Source: Eubacterium sp.
Lineage (GTDB): Bacteria > Bacillota > Clostridia > Lachnospirales > Lachnospiraceae
NCBI GenBank assembly: GCA_017445525.1
Contig: JAFSTZ010000343.1
Location: forward strand, 1 to 7,502
Reading direction: 5' to 3'
DNA length: 7,502 nucleotides
Every line of letters begins with the position of its first letter. Positions within the stretch are counted from its first letter, which is position 1. The position numbers and the translations under genes are program-made. Below are positions 1 to 6,122 of this stretch, piece after piece. The notes under the pieces are model-generated. The model was given only the letters and a program-made list of their open reading frames with translations. It did not search any database and was not told where the DNA came from.

Positions 1-293
1 CACATATAGTCGTGAAAAGCTCCCCCAATCACACATCCGATGGGGATCGTGATAAATGCGATCGGGCCGAAAAGGATGCCCTGGATAGGTCCGAGTATGG
101 GACCGGTTCCGGCTATGTTGAGAAGCTCGATCAGGCTGTTCTTCCACTTCTTCATTGGGACATAGTCCATCCCGTCGTTGTGGCGCACCGCCGGAGTTTC
201 GTCATCGGTCGGTTTCATGATGCGCTCAGAGAGTCTTCCGTACAGTGCACCTCCGATCACGAGTATTACGAGTCCGATAATAAATGTTATCAT
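1..293 (-). CDS. cstA: CstA-family carbon starvation / peptide or pyruvate transporter, N-terminal part (cut by window edge)
   Basis: Translating the minus strand from the ATG at 293 gives 97 residues before the left edge. A hydrophobic helix at about residues 2-19 is followed by a short loop with the DDETPA stretch typical of the family. Then come YVPMKKWKN and a glycine/proline-rich membrane stretch containing NIAGTGPILGPIQG and GGAFHDYM. This is the conserved N-terminal signature of CstA proteins, multi-pass inner-membrane carriers linked to uptake of peptides or, for the BtsT branch, pyruvate. Which substrate applies here cannot be told from this part. The start is supported by AAGGTGATC four bases upstream, which pairs with the 16S anti-SD. 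The gene has a possible promoter of its own and lies beyond a tRNA terminator, so it is probably an independent unit. Family assignment is firm; specificity is open. Confidence 0.9.
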   Translation of the reverse strand, partial: MITFIIGLVILVIGGALYGRLSERIMKPTDDETPAVRHNDGMDYVPMKKWKNSLIELLNIAGTGPILGPIQGILFGPIAFITIPIGCVIGGAFHDYM

Positions 294-317
294 GTTGATC
301 ACCTTTTTCCTATATAA

Positions 318-348
318 AGTGTAAGCCTATGATACATATTTTAGTCAA
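318..348 (-). promoter_or_regulatory. Possible promoter for the cstA-family gene
   Basis: On the minus strand TTGACT (348-343) is followed after 19 bases by TACACT (323-318), about 25 bases before the cstA start codon. The -35 box is good, but the spacer is two bases longer than ideal and the -10 is weak, so the site is only plausible. No catabolite-repression (cre-like) operator was identified next to it by eye. Confidence 0.4.
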
Positions 349-415
349 AAACTAAGATTTGTCAAGTGTCCGGCGAGACCGAACCCGGGTTCTCATCATC
401 CGTGCGCAGCACGGA

Positions 416-451
416 AAGAGCGGCTGGGGATATTTATCCCCGGCCGCTCTT
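416..451 (-). terminator. Intrinsic terminator after tRNA-Arg
   Basis: On the minus strand GAGCGGC (449-443) pairs with GCCGCTC (424-418). After one C/A mismatch, GGGGA (441-437) pairs with TCCCC (430-426), closing a six-base loop. The stem ends in a short TTT run (417-415), and those A/T bases can also extend the stem. It begins a few bases after the tRNA 3' end, as expected for a tRNA terminator. The U-tract is short, so efficiency may be moderate. A second small perfect hairpin, CCGTGC-GCA-GCACGG, lies just beyond at 400-414. Confidence 0.8.
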
Positions 452-458
452 ATCGTTC

Positions 459-532
459 CGCGCACGAGAGGATTCGAACCCCCGACACCTTGGTCCGTAG
501 CCAAGTGCTCTATCCAGCTGAGCTACGTGCGC
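459..532 (-). tRNA. tRNA-Arg (anticodon ACG)
   Basis: A complete 74-base cloverleaf reads on the minus strand. The seven-pair acceptor stem is GCGCACG/CGTGCGC. The D arm is GCTC-AGCTGGATA-GAGC. The anticodon arm CTTGG-CTACGGA-CCAAG places ACG at positions 34-36. The variable loop has five bases, and the T arm is GGGGG-TTCGAAT-CCTCT with two G-U pairs. The discriminator base is G and CCA is not encoded, so CCA must be added by tRNA nucleotidyltransferase. ACG is the usual bacterial arginine anticodon for CGN codons, and A34 is normally converted to inosine by TadA. A short open frame on the plus strand here only reflects the T-arm sequence and is not a gene. Confidence 0.97.
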
Positions 533-555
533 ACATGTTTTGACACGCAACATAC

Positions 556-584
556 ATAATAACGTCTTTTCTATCAAAAGTCAA
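556..584 (-). promoter_or_regulatory. Promoter of tRNA-Arg
   Basis: On the minus strand TTGACT (584-579) is followed after exactly 17 bases by TATTAT (561-556). Transcription would begin near 549, giving a leader of about 16 bases before the tRNA 5' end at 532. Spacing and hexamers fit a housekeeping sigma factor. No terminator is visible between the regulator stop at 629 and this promoter, so read-through from the regulator into the tRNA is possible. Confidence 0.75.
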
Positions 585-628
585 GAGTTATTTTTGTTTT
601 GCGTCGTTTTTCATACAACCCGATATCG

Positions 629-1006
629 TCAAACCGCCTTCAGCGACTTCTCGATATGGTTCTTCATAGCTTTATAACTCTCTTCACTCAGAACATGCTC
701 TATACGGCAGGCATCATCCTCAGCCGTTTTCGGATCTACTCCGAGACCGGTCAGAAAATCAGTAAAGAAAACATGCCTTTCGTAGATCTTCTCAGCATGC
801 GCCTTGCCTTCGTCTGTCAGATATATAAAGCCCGCATCGGTCACGGTGATCTCACCGTTCTCACGAAGCTTCTTCATAGCCACGCTGATACTGCTCTTTT
901 TATAGCCGAGCTCGGTGGCGATATCCACTGATCTGACTACAGGCAGCTTTTTTGAAAGCATGAGTATGGTCTCCAGATAATCTTCTGATGATTCATTTGA
1001 TTTCAT
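629..1006 (-). CDS. DtxR/MntR-family metal-dependent transcriptional repressor
   Basis: This 125-residue cytoplasmic regulator has an N-terminal winged helix (about 1-65, with the recognition-helix stretch KKSSISVAMKKLRENG) and the family's metal-binding dimerisation helices (about 68-120). Aligned to Bacillus MntR, the likely ligands are D9 and E12 (EDYLETI), H78 (YERH), C100, E103 and H104 (ACRIEH). The Cys at 100 is DtxR-like where MntR has Glu, so iron against manganese cannot be decided. There is no C-terminal SH3-like domain, so it is the short form. The start at 1006 is chosen because GGGAGG lies seven bases upstream. An in-frame ATG at 1048 has no comparable site, and its 14 extra residues are not family-like. 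Members normally repress metal uptake genes, but none is adjacent. The divergent neighbour is a zinc peptidase. Confidence 0.9.
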   Translation of the reverse strand: MKSNESSEDYLETILMLSKKLPVVRSVDIATELGYKKSSISVAMKKLRENGEITVTDAGFIYLTDEGKAHAEKIYERHVFFTDFLTGLGVDPKTAEDDACRIEHVLSEESYKAMKNHIEKSLKAV

Positions 1007-1073
1007 GATGGATCCTCCCGTTTGATCGGTTCGGTTCGTTGCATTCATACTCGAAATCCGCCAACCACGATGC

Positions 1074-1114
1074 TATCTGAATTGTGATTTTAGGCAGATA
1101 ATCATGACAATTAT
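1074..1114 (-). promoter_or_regulatory. Inverted repeats at and below the regulator's transcription start (candidate operator)
   Basis: Three small dyads overlap here: ATAAT-N7-ATTAT (1098-1114), spanning the expected start of transcription; AATTGT (1080-1085) with ACAATT (1107-1112); and TATCTG (1074-1079) with CAGATA (1095-1100). The first is well placed for autorepression by a DtxR-like dimer. None matches a DtxR or MntR box closely by eye, and AT-rich dyads of this size can arise by chance, so this is a weak call. Confidence 0.25.
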
Positions 1115-1122
1115 TATGTGAG

Positions 1123-1151
1123 AGTATATCATAAAATCTAATTTCTGTCAA
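1123..1151 (-). promoter_or_regulatory. Strong promoter of the DtxR-family regulator
   Basis: On the minus strand a perfect TTGACA (1151-1146) is followed after 17 bases by TATACT (1128-1123). Transcription should start near 1116, leaving a 5' leader of about 110 bases before the ATG at 1006. The -35 box lies only three bases from the -35 box of the divergent peptidase promoter (1155-1160), so the two promoters face away from each other back to back. Confidence 0.85.
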
Positions 1152-1154
1152 TTC

Positions 1155-1183
1155 TTGCATTTTCCTATTATATGTGTTAAAGT
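1155..1183 (+). promoter_or_regulatory. Extended -10 promoter for the peptidase-era-recO operon
   Basis: TTGCAT (1155-1160) is followed after 17 bases by TAAAGT (1178-1183), and a TG at 1175-1176 gives an extended -10 element. Transcription would start near 1190, about 205 bases before the peptidase ATG. The -10 is four of six to consensus, so strength rests on the extended element. Similar spacing and the same downstream ten bases at the 5996-6001 promoter support the call. Confidence 0.6.
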
Positions 1184-1215
1184 GTTACTATTCATGGTCC
1201 GCATGAGAGTAACAC
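1182..1215 (+). repeat. 34-base dyad overlapping the peptidase promoter
   Basis: GTGTTACT (1182-1189) and AGTAACAC (1208-1215) are perfect inverted repeats. Between them TCATG (1192-1196) and CATGA (1202-1206) form a second perfect pair around a five-base loop. The outer left arm overlaps the last bases of the -10 box and the expected transcription start. The full outer stem therefore cannot form in the RNA, though it could act as a DNA operator. It could also be the palindromic core of a dispersed repeat. The function is unknown. Confidence 0.6.
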
Positions 1216-1395
1216 CTACGCTTTGCTACGGATAGGCACGGACTCTCCGCATGTGGAGTGACACCTACGCTTCGCTACGGATAGGCACGGTGCCCGGAAT
1301 CAAAGATTTCGACCGTAGCTCTATGCCGTGAATAAGAAATAATAATAAGTAGCATTTTATTTTTATTTACCAGTTCTTGAAGGGAGAAACATTAT
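1187..1395 (+). other. Long structured 5' leader of the peptidase operon
   Basis: This is the gene-free transcribed stretch before the peptidase. Together with the regulator's leader it makes up the 389-base divergent intergenic region. In order it holds ACTATTCATG, a CATG-armed hairpin (1192-1206), AGAGT (1206-1210) able to pair with ACTCT (1242-1246), and a hairpin CTCC-N6-GGAG (1245-1258). The second repeat copy follows, then GCTACGG (1274-1280) able to pair with CCGTAGC (1313-1319). CACGG (1286-1290) can pair with CCGTG (1326-1330). The last two pairings cross, so they would compete or form a pseudoknot. The final 65 bases are AT-rich and unstructured up to an AGGGAG site. No intrinsic terminator and no known riboswitch was recognised. 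Confidence 0.45.
1193..1290 (+). repeat. Two tandem 49-base repeat copies in the peptidase leader
   Basis: Copy 1 covers 1193-1241 and copy 2 covers 1242-1290. The last 33 bases of each (1209-1241 and 1258-1290) differ at only two positions (A/G and T/C). The first part shares TCCGCATG with a one-base shift. Each unit contains CTACG twice and ends in GGCACGG. They lie in the transcribed leader and are non-coding. The near identity points to a recent tandem duplication or two insertions of the same element. Confidence 0.85.
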
Positions 1396-4323
1396 ATGGA
1401 TATTAACAGGATACCTGCTTACGAGCTTATCTTCAGTGAAAGGATCGACGAGATAGACAGCATGGGCTATCTGCTGCAGCACAAAAAGACGAAAGCCAGA
1501 GTCGTTGTGCTGGAAAACAGCGATGACAACAAAGTCTTTGATATAGGCTTTCGTACGCCGCCGACGGACTCGACGGGCATACCGCATATCGTGGAACACA
1601 CTGTGCTGTGCGGATCGAGGAAGTTCCCGGTGAAGGATCCGTTTGCAGAGATGGACAAGGGCTCGCTGAACACGTTCCTGAACGCGATGACCTACCCTGA
1701 CAAGACGGTATATCCGGTCGCCAGCGTAAACGACAAGGATTTTTCCAACCTGATGGAGGTCTATCTTGATGCGGTATTCTATCCGAATATCTATGACGAA
1801 GAGAAGATATTTCTTCAGGAGGGCTGGCACTACGAGATGGACGATGTTGACGGTGACCTCCGCTACAACGGGGTTGTGTTCAACGAGATGAAGGGAGCGT
1901 TCTCTTCCCAAGATGAGTTTTTCGAGACTCTGATCCAGGAGTCTATCTATCCTGATAATGCTTACGGAGTTGTATCCGGCGGTGATCCCCGCGTGATCCC
2001 TGATCTCACCAGGGAGGCGTATCTTGATTTTCACAGACGATACTATCATCCTTCAAACAGTTATATCTACCTTTACGGAGATATGGATTTTGAAGAAAAG
2101 TTAAATTACATAGACAGAGAATACCTGGACAACTTTGATTATCTCGAGGTTGATTCGGAGATAAAGCTTCAGAAGCCTTTTGAAAAGGCCGTATCTACGG
2201 AGGGCTTTTATCCCATATCAGAGGACGAGAGTGAGGAGGGCAAAACCTACTTTGCTTATGCCTGTGTATGCGGCGACACGCTGGATCCATATCTCTATAC
2301 AGCATTTCAGGTGCTCGAGCACGCACTTGTAGAGGGGATAGGCGCGCCGGTCAAAGAGGCACTTGTCAAGGCCGGCATCGGCACGGAGATCGAGGGCTCA
2401 TACAATGATTCATTCAGACAGCCGTTTTTTGATATCACCGCTAAAAATGCGAACGACGACCAGAAGGATGAATTTGTTAAAGTTATCAGAAACACGTTGA
2501 GCGATCTTGTCGAAAACGGAATTAACAAAAGATCGTTAAAGGCTGCTATAAATGCAATGGAGTTTCAATTTCGCGAGGCAGACTTCGGGAGATTCCCCAA
2601 GGGCCTTATGTATGGCTTAGGTATCTATGACAGCTGGCTCTACGACGATAGAAAACCATTTATTCATTTACACCTTAACGATGTGTTTTCATATCTGAGA
2701 GAGCAGATCGACGGAGACTACTTTGAAAACCTCATAAAAAAATACCTTATCGATAATGAGCATCGGGCTGTGGTTACACTCAAACCGAAGGCAGGTATGG
2801 CATCCGAGATAGATGAGAATGAGAAGAAAAAACTTAAATCACATCTTGACACTTTGTCGAAAGAGGACAAAGAGGAGATAGTCAGAAAGACTGCAGAACT
2901 GAAAAAGTACCAGGAAGAGCCGTCTACACCGGAACAGATGGCGACCATCCCGATGCTGACACTTGCCGATATAGGGAAGAAGTCCAGACCTCTCAGTAAC
3001 GAGGAGAGAGTTATCGATGGATGTAAAACAGTATTTAACAACGTGTTTACCAGCGGAATCGCGTATATCAGATTCTCATTTGATATAAGCGACCTTGAAG
3101 AAAAAGCATCATACATCGCACTTTTGGCAGATGTGCTGGGAGTCATGGACACTGACAATTATGACAAGCTGGAGTTGTCAAATGAGCTTTTACTCCACTC
3201 CGGCGGATACAATCTTTCGATAGTTCCGTACAACAGGGAGGACTCCGATGAGTATTCTGTACGCTGGGAGATGTGTGTAAAGGTGCTGTATCCCGAGATA
3301 GCATATGTTATGGGACTTTTGAAAGAGATAGTTCTCAACACTCATCTGGATGACAGGGAGAGACTGAAAGAGCTCATCGCCGAGAAACGCTCCATGAGAC
3401 AGACATCTATGCCCGCCATGGGACATATGATGGCGGTAAACAGGACGATGGCTTACTTCAGGGAACCGGGCAGATGGGGAGAAGAGTGCAGAGGTCTGGG
3501 ATACTTTGATTTTCTGTGTGAGGTCGATGATCATTTCGATGAGTATGCAGATGATATCGTGAGTGTGTTGCAGTCGCTCAGAGATACCATGTTTGATAAA
3601 GAAAGACTCCTTATAAATATCATCTCCACCGATGAAGGATACGGTGTGTTCGAGGCGGCGGCGCCCACATTTATAGATATCATGGAGCACAGTGATAGTG
3701 CCAATGAAATAAAACCCAAATATAACAACAAGCCCATCCATAAAAATGAGGGCATCAAGACCGCCGGAAACGTCCAGTTCGTAGCCAGGGCGGGCGATTA
3801 CAGAAAGCATGGGATCAAGCATCACGGCTCATTTTTAGTGCTGAAAACCCTGCTCAGCTTTGAGCATCTGTGGAACGAGGTCAGGGTAAAGGGAGGCGCC
3901 TACGGGGTTATGTGCTCTTTCCCGCACAACGGCAGCGGTTATATGGTTTCGTACAGGGATCCCAACCTGAAAGAGACTTACGAGATCTTCGGTGCGGTTG
4001 CGGACTATCTCAGAGGCTTTGAGGCATCGGATAGGGATATGACGAAGTTCATCATCGGGACAGTGCGAGGCATAGATGCTCCTTTGACGCCGAGAGCAGA
4101 GGGCTGCAGATCCTTTGATCACTATATGACCGGAAGAGGGATAGACCGTATACAGAAAACCAGAGACGAGATCCTCTCAACCACCGTGGAGGATATCAGG
4201 AAGACAGCGGATATGGTCGATGCCATCATGTCGGACGGGTATTTCTGCGTAGTGGGAAGTGAGGCGCGTATCCGAGAGTGTGAGGATATGTTTGAGGAAG
4301 TGAGGGCATTTATCAATGGCTGA
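1396..4323 (+). CDS. M16C-family zinc metallopeptidase (presequence protease / insulinase-like)
   Basis: This 975-residue protein has the usual length for the M16C group (PreP, PITRM1/Cym1 and bacterial relatives). The inverted zinc motif HxxEH is H64-I-V-E67-H68, and the third ligand is E164 in NGVVFNEMKG. E67 is the expected catalytic base. A charged, helix-prone linker at about 474-521 divides the two halves of the clamshell. The C-terminal half carries R830 and Y836 in RVKGGAYG, the pair that contacts the substrate backbone in this family. There is no signal peptide or membrane segment, so it should act in the cytoplasm on unfolded peptides of moderate size. The start follows AGGGAG by nine bases. 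The 3' end overlaps era by eight bases, so it heads an operon with era and recO. The physiological substrate is unknown. Confidence 0.93.
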   Translation: MDINRIPAYELIFSERIDEIDSMGYLLQHKKTKARVVVLENSDDNKVFDIGFRTPPTDSTGIPHIVEHTVLCGSRKFPVKDPFAEMDKGSLNTFLNAMTYPDKTVYPVASVNDKDFSNLMEVYLDAVFYPNIYDEEKIFLQEGWHYEMDDVDGDLRYNGVVFNEMKGAFSSQDEFFETLIQESIYPDNAYGVVSGGDPRVIPDLTREAYLDFHRRYYHPSNSYIYLYGDMDFEEKLNYIDREYLDNFDYLEVDSEIKLQKPFEKAVSTEGFYPISEDESEEGKTYFAYACVCGDTLDPYLYTAFQVLEHALVEGIGAPVKEALVKAGIGTEIEGSYNDSFRQPFFDITAKNANDDQKDEFVKVIRNTLSDLVENGINKRSLKAAINAMEFQFREADFGRFPKGLMYGLGIYDSWLYDDRKPFIHLHLNDVFSYLREQIDGDYFENLIKKYLIDNEHRAVVTLKPKAGMASEIDENEKKKLKSHLDTLSKEDKEEIVRKTAELKKYQEEPSTPEQMATIPMLTLADIGKKSRPLSNEERVIDGCKTVFNNVFTSGIAYIRFSFDISDLEEKASYIALLADVLGVMDTDNYDKLELSNELLLHSGGYNLSIVPYNREDSDEYSVRWEMCVKVLYPEIAYVMGLLKEIVLNTHLDDRERLKELIAEKRSMRQTSMPAMGHMMAVNRTMAYFREPGRWGEECRGLGYFDFLCEVDDHFDEYADDIVSVLQSLRDTMFDKERLLINIISTDEGYGVFEAAAPTFIDIMEHSDSANEIKPKYNNKPIHKNEGIKTAGNVQFVARAGDYRKHGIKHHGSFLVLKTLLSFEHLWNEVRVKGGAYGVMCSFPHNGSGYMVSYRDPNLKETYEIFGAVADYLRGFEASDRDMTKFIIGTVRGIDAPLTPRAEGCRSFDHYMTGRGIDRIQKTRDEILSTTVEDIRKTADMVDAIMSDGYFCVVGSEARIRECEDMFEEVRAFING

Positions 4324-5215
4324 CGAAGTGTTTAAATCAGGATTTGTTTCCATCATCGGCAGGCCGAACGTAGGCAAGTCGACTCTGATGAACCGTATCA
4401 TCGGAGAGAAGATCGCCATAACTTCGGCCAAGCCTCAGACGACGAGAGGCAGGATACAGACCGTGTATCACGATGACAGAGGCCAGATCATTTTTCTGGA
4501 TACACCCGGCATACACAAGGCGAAAAACAAGCTGGGTGACCATATGGTGGAGGCGGCCACGGAATCCATAGGTGATGCGGATCTGGTGCTGTGGCTGGTG
4601 GAGCCGACAACATTTATAGGACGTGGCGAGCAGCATATCGCAACTCTTTTGGATAAATACGACGGCCCGGTCATCCTGGTGATGAACAAGGTCGACACCA
4701 TCAGAAAGGATGAGCTGCTGCTCTGCATGGACGCATACAGGGAGATCATGGATTTTGCGGCGATCATCCCGCTGTCTGCCAGGACGGGTGAGAACGTGGA
4801 CGACCTGATAGATACCATGTTTGACGAGCTTCCCGAGGGGCCTGCCTACTATGATGAGGACACACTCACCGATCAGCCGGTCAAGGAGATAGCGGCGGAG
4901 ATGATCAGGGAGAAGGCGCTCAAGTCGCTTTCCGATGAGATCCCGCACGGCATAGCAGTGGTGGTTGACAGTCTGAAGAAGCGCGGAAACAGGGATCTGT
5001 ACGATATAGAAGCGACCATCATCTGTGAGAAGGAGTCGCACAAAGGCATGATCATCGGAAAGCAGGGATCGATGCTGAAAACCATAGGCAGTCATGCGAG
5101 GCCTGATATAGAGAGGCTGCTGGATTCAAAGGTGAATCTCAAGCTGTGGGTCAAGGTGAGGAAGGACTGGCGTGACAACGAGACACAGATAAGGAGTTTC
5201 GGACTGGGCGGATGA
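4316..5215 (+). CDS. era: GTPase Era, ribosome assembly factor
   Basis: This is a complete 299-residue Era. The GTPase motifs are G1 GRPNVGKS (15-22), the switch I stretch with TTRGR (42-46), G3 DTPG (62-65), G4 NKVD (124-127) and G5 SAR (154-156). The C-terminal KH domain has its GxxG loop at G248-K-Q-G251, followed by the usual LKLWVKVRKDWR ending. Era binds the 3' end of 16S rRNA during late maturation of the 30S subunit and couples this to GTP hydrolysis. The ATG lies inside the last codons of the peptidase gene, with GAGGG nine bases upstream, so translation is probably coupled. It in turn overlaps recO by four bases (ATGA). Length and motifs are typical and nothing is missing. Confidence 0.98.
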   Translation: MADEVFKSGFVSIIGRPNVGKSTLMNRIIGEKIAITSAKPQTTRGRIQTVYHDDRGQIIFLDTPGIHKAKNKLGDHMVEAATESIGDADLVLWLVEPTTFIGRGEQHIATLLDKYDGPVILVMNKVDTIRKDELLLCMDAYREIMDFAAIIPLSARTGENVDDLIDTMFDELPEGPAYYDEDTLTDQPVKEIAAEMIREKALKSLSDEIPHGIAVVVDSLKKRGNRDLYDIEATIICEKESHKGMIIGKQGSMLKTIGSHARPDIERLLDSKVNLKLWVKVRKDWRDNETQIRSFGLGG

Positions 5216-5895
5216 GAGAAAAGCATGTAGGAATGATCCTTTCGGCGTCGACCATGGGAGAGTATGACAAGAGAGTTGTTATACTGACCAAGGATGATGG
5301 CCGGTTCTCGGCATTTGCGAGGGGAGCCAGGAGACCGAAGAGTGTACTGTCTGCCGTGACCGAGCCATTCTGCTTCGGCGAGTATCATATATTTCGCGGG
5401 CGGGACTCGGCGAGCATAGAGGAAGCCTCGGTGAACAACTTCTTTCCGGCGCTTAGGACCGATCTGGACAGTCTCTACATGGGGATGTATTTCTGCGAGG
5501 TCGCCGACTACTTCACGAGAGAGGGCATGGGAGCTGCGGCTGAACTCGAGCTTCTGTACCGTTCGTTGCTCGCCTTGGAGGGAGATGCGGTTCCGGCCAG
5601 GCTCATCAGGCGCATATATGAGCTTCGGATGCTGATGCTGTCGGGATACTCTCCTTATTATGATGAAGTAGATCGATGCTGGCTCGACGATATCGGCAGA
5701 TGGCAGCTGTCCGAGACAGCCGCGTATACAGTGGGTCAGATCCTGACCAAGCCGGCCAGGGCGCTGTACAGCTTCACGGTAAGCGATGCGGTATTCTCCG
5801 AGCTGGACAGGACGATCGGCACATTTTTCAGGAGAAATACTGACAAGGAGTTCAAGTCGCTGAAGTCACTCGAGATAAGCTTTGGTACTGACTGA
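5212..5895 (+). CDS. recO: DNA repair protein RecO
   Basis: This 227-residue protein is slightly short for RecO but complete. The N-terminal OB-fold region (about 1-80) shows the family pattern: a start of the type GMILSASTMGEYDKRV, then LTKDDGRFSAFARGARRPKS (the basic patch at 36-44) and FRGRDSAS. The rest is the helical domain. RecO binds single-stranded DNA and, with RecR, loads RecA onto SSB-coated DNA in the RecF pathway. The three cysteines are scattered with no CxxC pair, so the zinc finger found in some RecO proteins is absent. The start overlaps the era stop as ATGA and has no strong ribosome site of its own, so translation probably depends on era. The era-recO pairing is common in Bacillota. 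Confidence 0.95.
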   Translation: MREKHVGMILSASTMGEYDKRVVILTKDDGRFSAFARGARRPKSVLSAVTEPFCFGEYHIFRGRDSASIEEASVNNFFPALRTDLDSLYMGMYFCEVADYFTREGMGAAAELELLYRSLLALEGDAVPARLIRRIYELRMLMLSGYSPYYDEVDRCWLDDIGRWQLSETAAYTVGQILTKPARALYSFTVSDAVFSELDRTIGTFFRRNTDKEFKSLKSLEISFGTD

Positions 5896-5917
5896 AGCAG
5901 TGTGTCCGATCATCTAA

Positions 5918-5936
5918 AGAGGCAGCGGCTGCGTCT
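5918..5936 (+). other. Small hairpin after recO (weak terminator candidate)
   Basis: AGA (5918-5920) pairs with TCT (5934-5936) and GCAG (5922-5925) pairs with CTGC (5929-5932), around a CGG loop with one G/G mismatch between the two blocks. There is no T-run directly after it, and the next T-rich stretch begins about 20 bases later. It may pause or weakly stop transcription, but a proper terminator for the operon is not evident before the next promoter at 5973. Confidence 0.25.
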
Positions 5937-5972
5937 GAAGAGGACAGCATCTGTATAAATTTGATTTTGCAC

Positions 5973-6001
5973 TTGCGGCGTTAGTGAAAAGATGATATAA
6001 T
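5973..6001 (+). promoter_or_regulatory. Extended -10 promoter for the small ORF and glyS
   Basis: A perfect TATAAT (5996-6001) is preceded by TG one base upstream, which makes an extended -10. TTGCGG (5973-5978) lies 17 bases before it as a partial -35. Transcription should start near 6008, about 115 bases before the small ORF. The bases after the -10 match those after the peptidase promoter (ACTATTCATG at nearly the same distance). Confidence 0.8.
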
Positions 6002-6005
6002 AGCA

Positions 6006-6122
6006 ACTATTCATGATTGGATCATGCACATAAGAGAGTCGGACTCTGTATCAGTGGAGCTTACGTGTGTGCTCCCGGCATGAGTAACAGCGAAATAGTG
6101 TACATAAGGGAGGAAAGATACG
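6006..6122 (+). other. Structured 5' leader of the small ORF-glyS unit
   Basis: The leader holds three consecutive hairpins: CATGAT-TGG-ATCATG (6012-6026), AGAGT-CGG-ACTCT (6035-6047) and GGAGC-N10-GCTCC (6056-6075). A downstream CATGAGT (6079-6085) could instead pair with the 5' end, ACTattCATG (6006-6015), and close over all three. Short blocks match the peptidase leader in order and partly in spacing. It lacks the T-box sequence, a specifier stem and a terminator, so it is not a glycine T-box. No known riboswitch class was recognised. Confidence 0.45.

Noticed and set aside
12..317. 101-codon plus-strand frame at the left edge
   Set aside because: It is antisense to the CstA N-terminus, which has a convincing family signature and ribosome site.
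359..559. 66-codon plus-strand frame containing RGFEPPTP
   Set aside because: This peptide is the usual false translation across a tRNA T arm; the real feature is tRNA-Arg on the minus strand.
599..931. 110-codon plus-strand frame
   Set aside because: It is the complement of the DtxR-family gene, which has clear domain motifs on the minus strand.
1182..1215. Terminal inverted repeats of an insertion sequence
   Set aside because: There is no transposase gene, and no target-site duplication is visible. The dyad arms are only 18 bases apart.
1193..1290. CRISPR-like repeat array
   Set aside because: There are only two copies, directly adjacent with no spacer, and no cas genes nearby.
1363..2049. 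228-codon open frame on the minus strand across the peptidase start
   Set aside because: It overlaps the catalytic HxxEH region of the peptidase on the other strand and has no ribosome site or recognisable motif.
4337..5095. 252-codon open frame on the minus strand inside era
   Set aside because: It is the shadow of a fully conserved Era gene; the translation is low-complexity and has no domain.
6006..6122. Glycine T-box riboswitch upstream of glyS
   Set aside because: T-boxes are common before aminoacyl-tRNA synthetase genes in Bacillota, but there is no T-box sequence (AGGGTGGNACCGCG-like), specifier loop or terminator/antiterminator pair, and the leader is too short.
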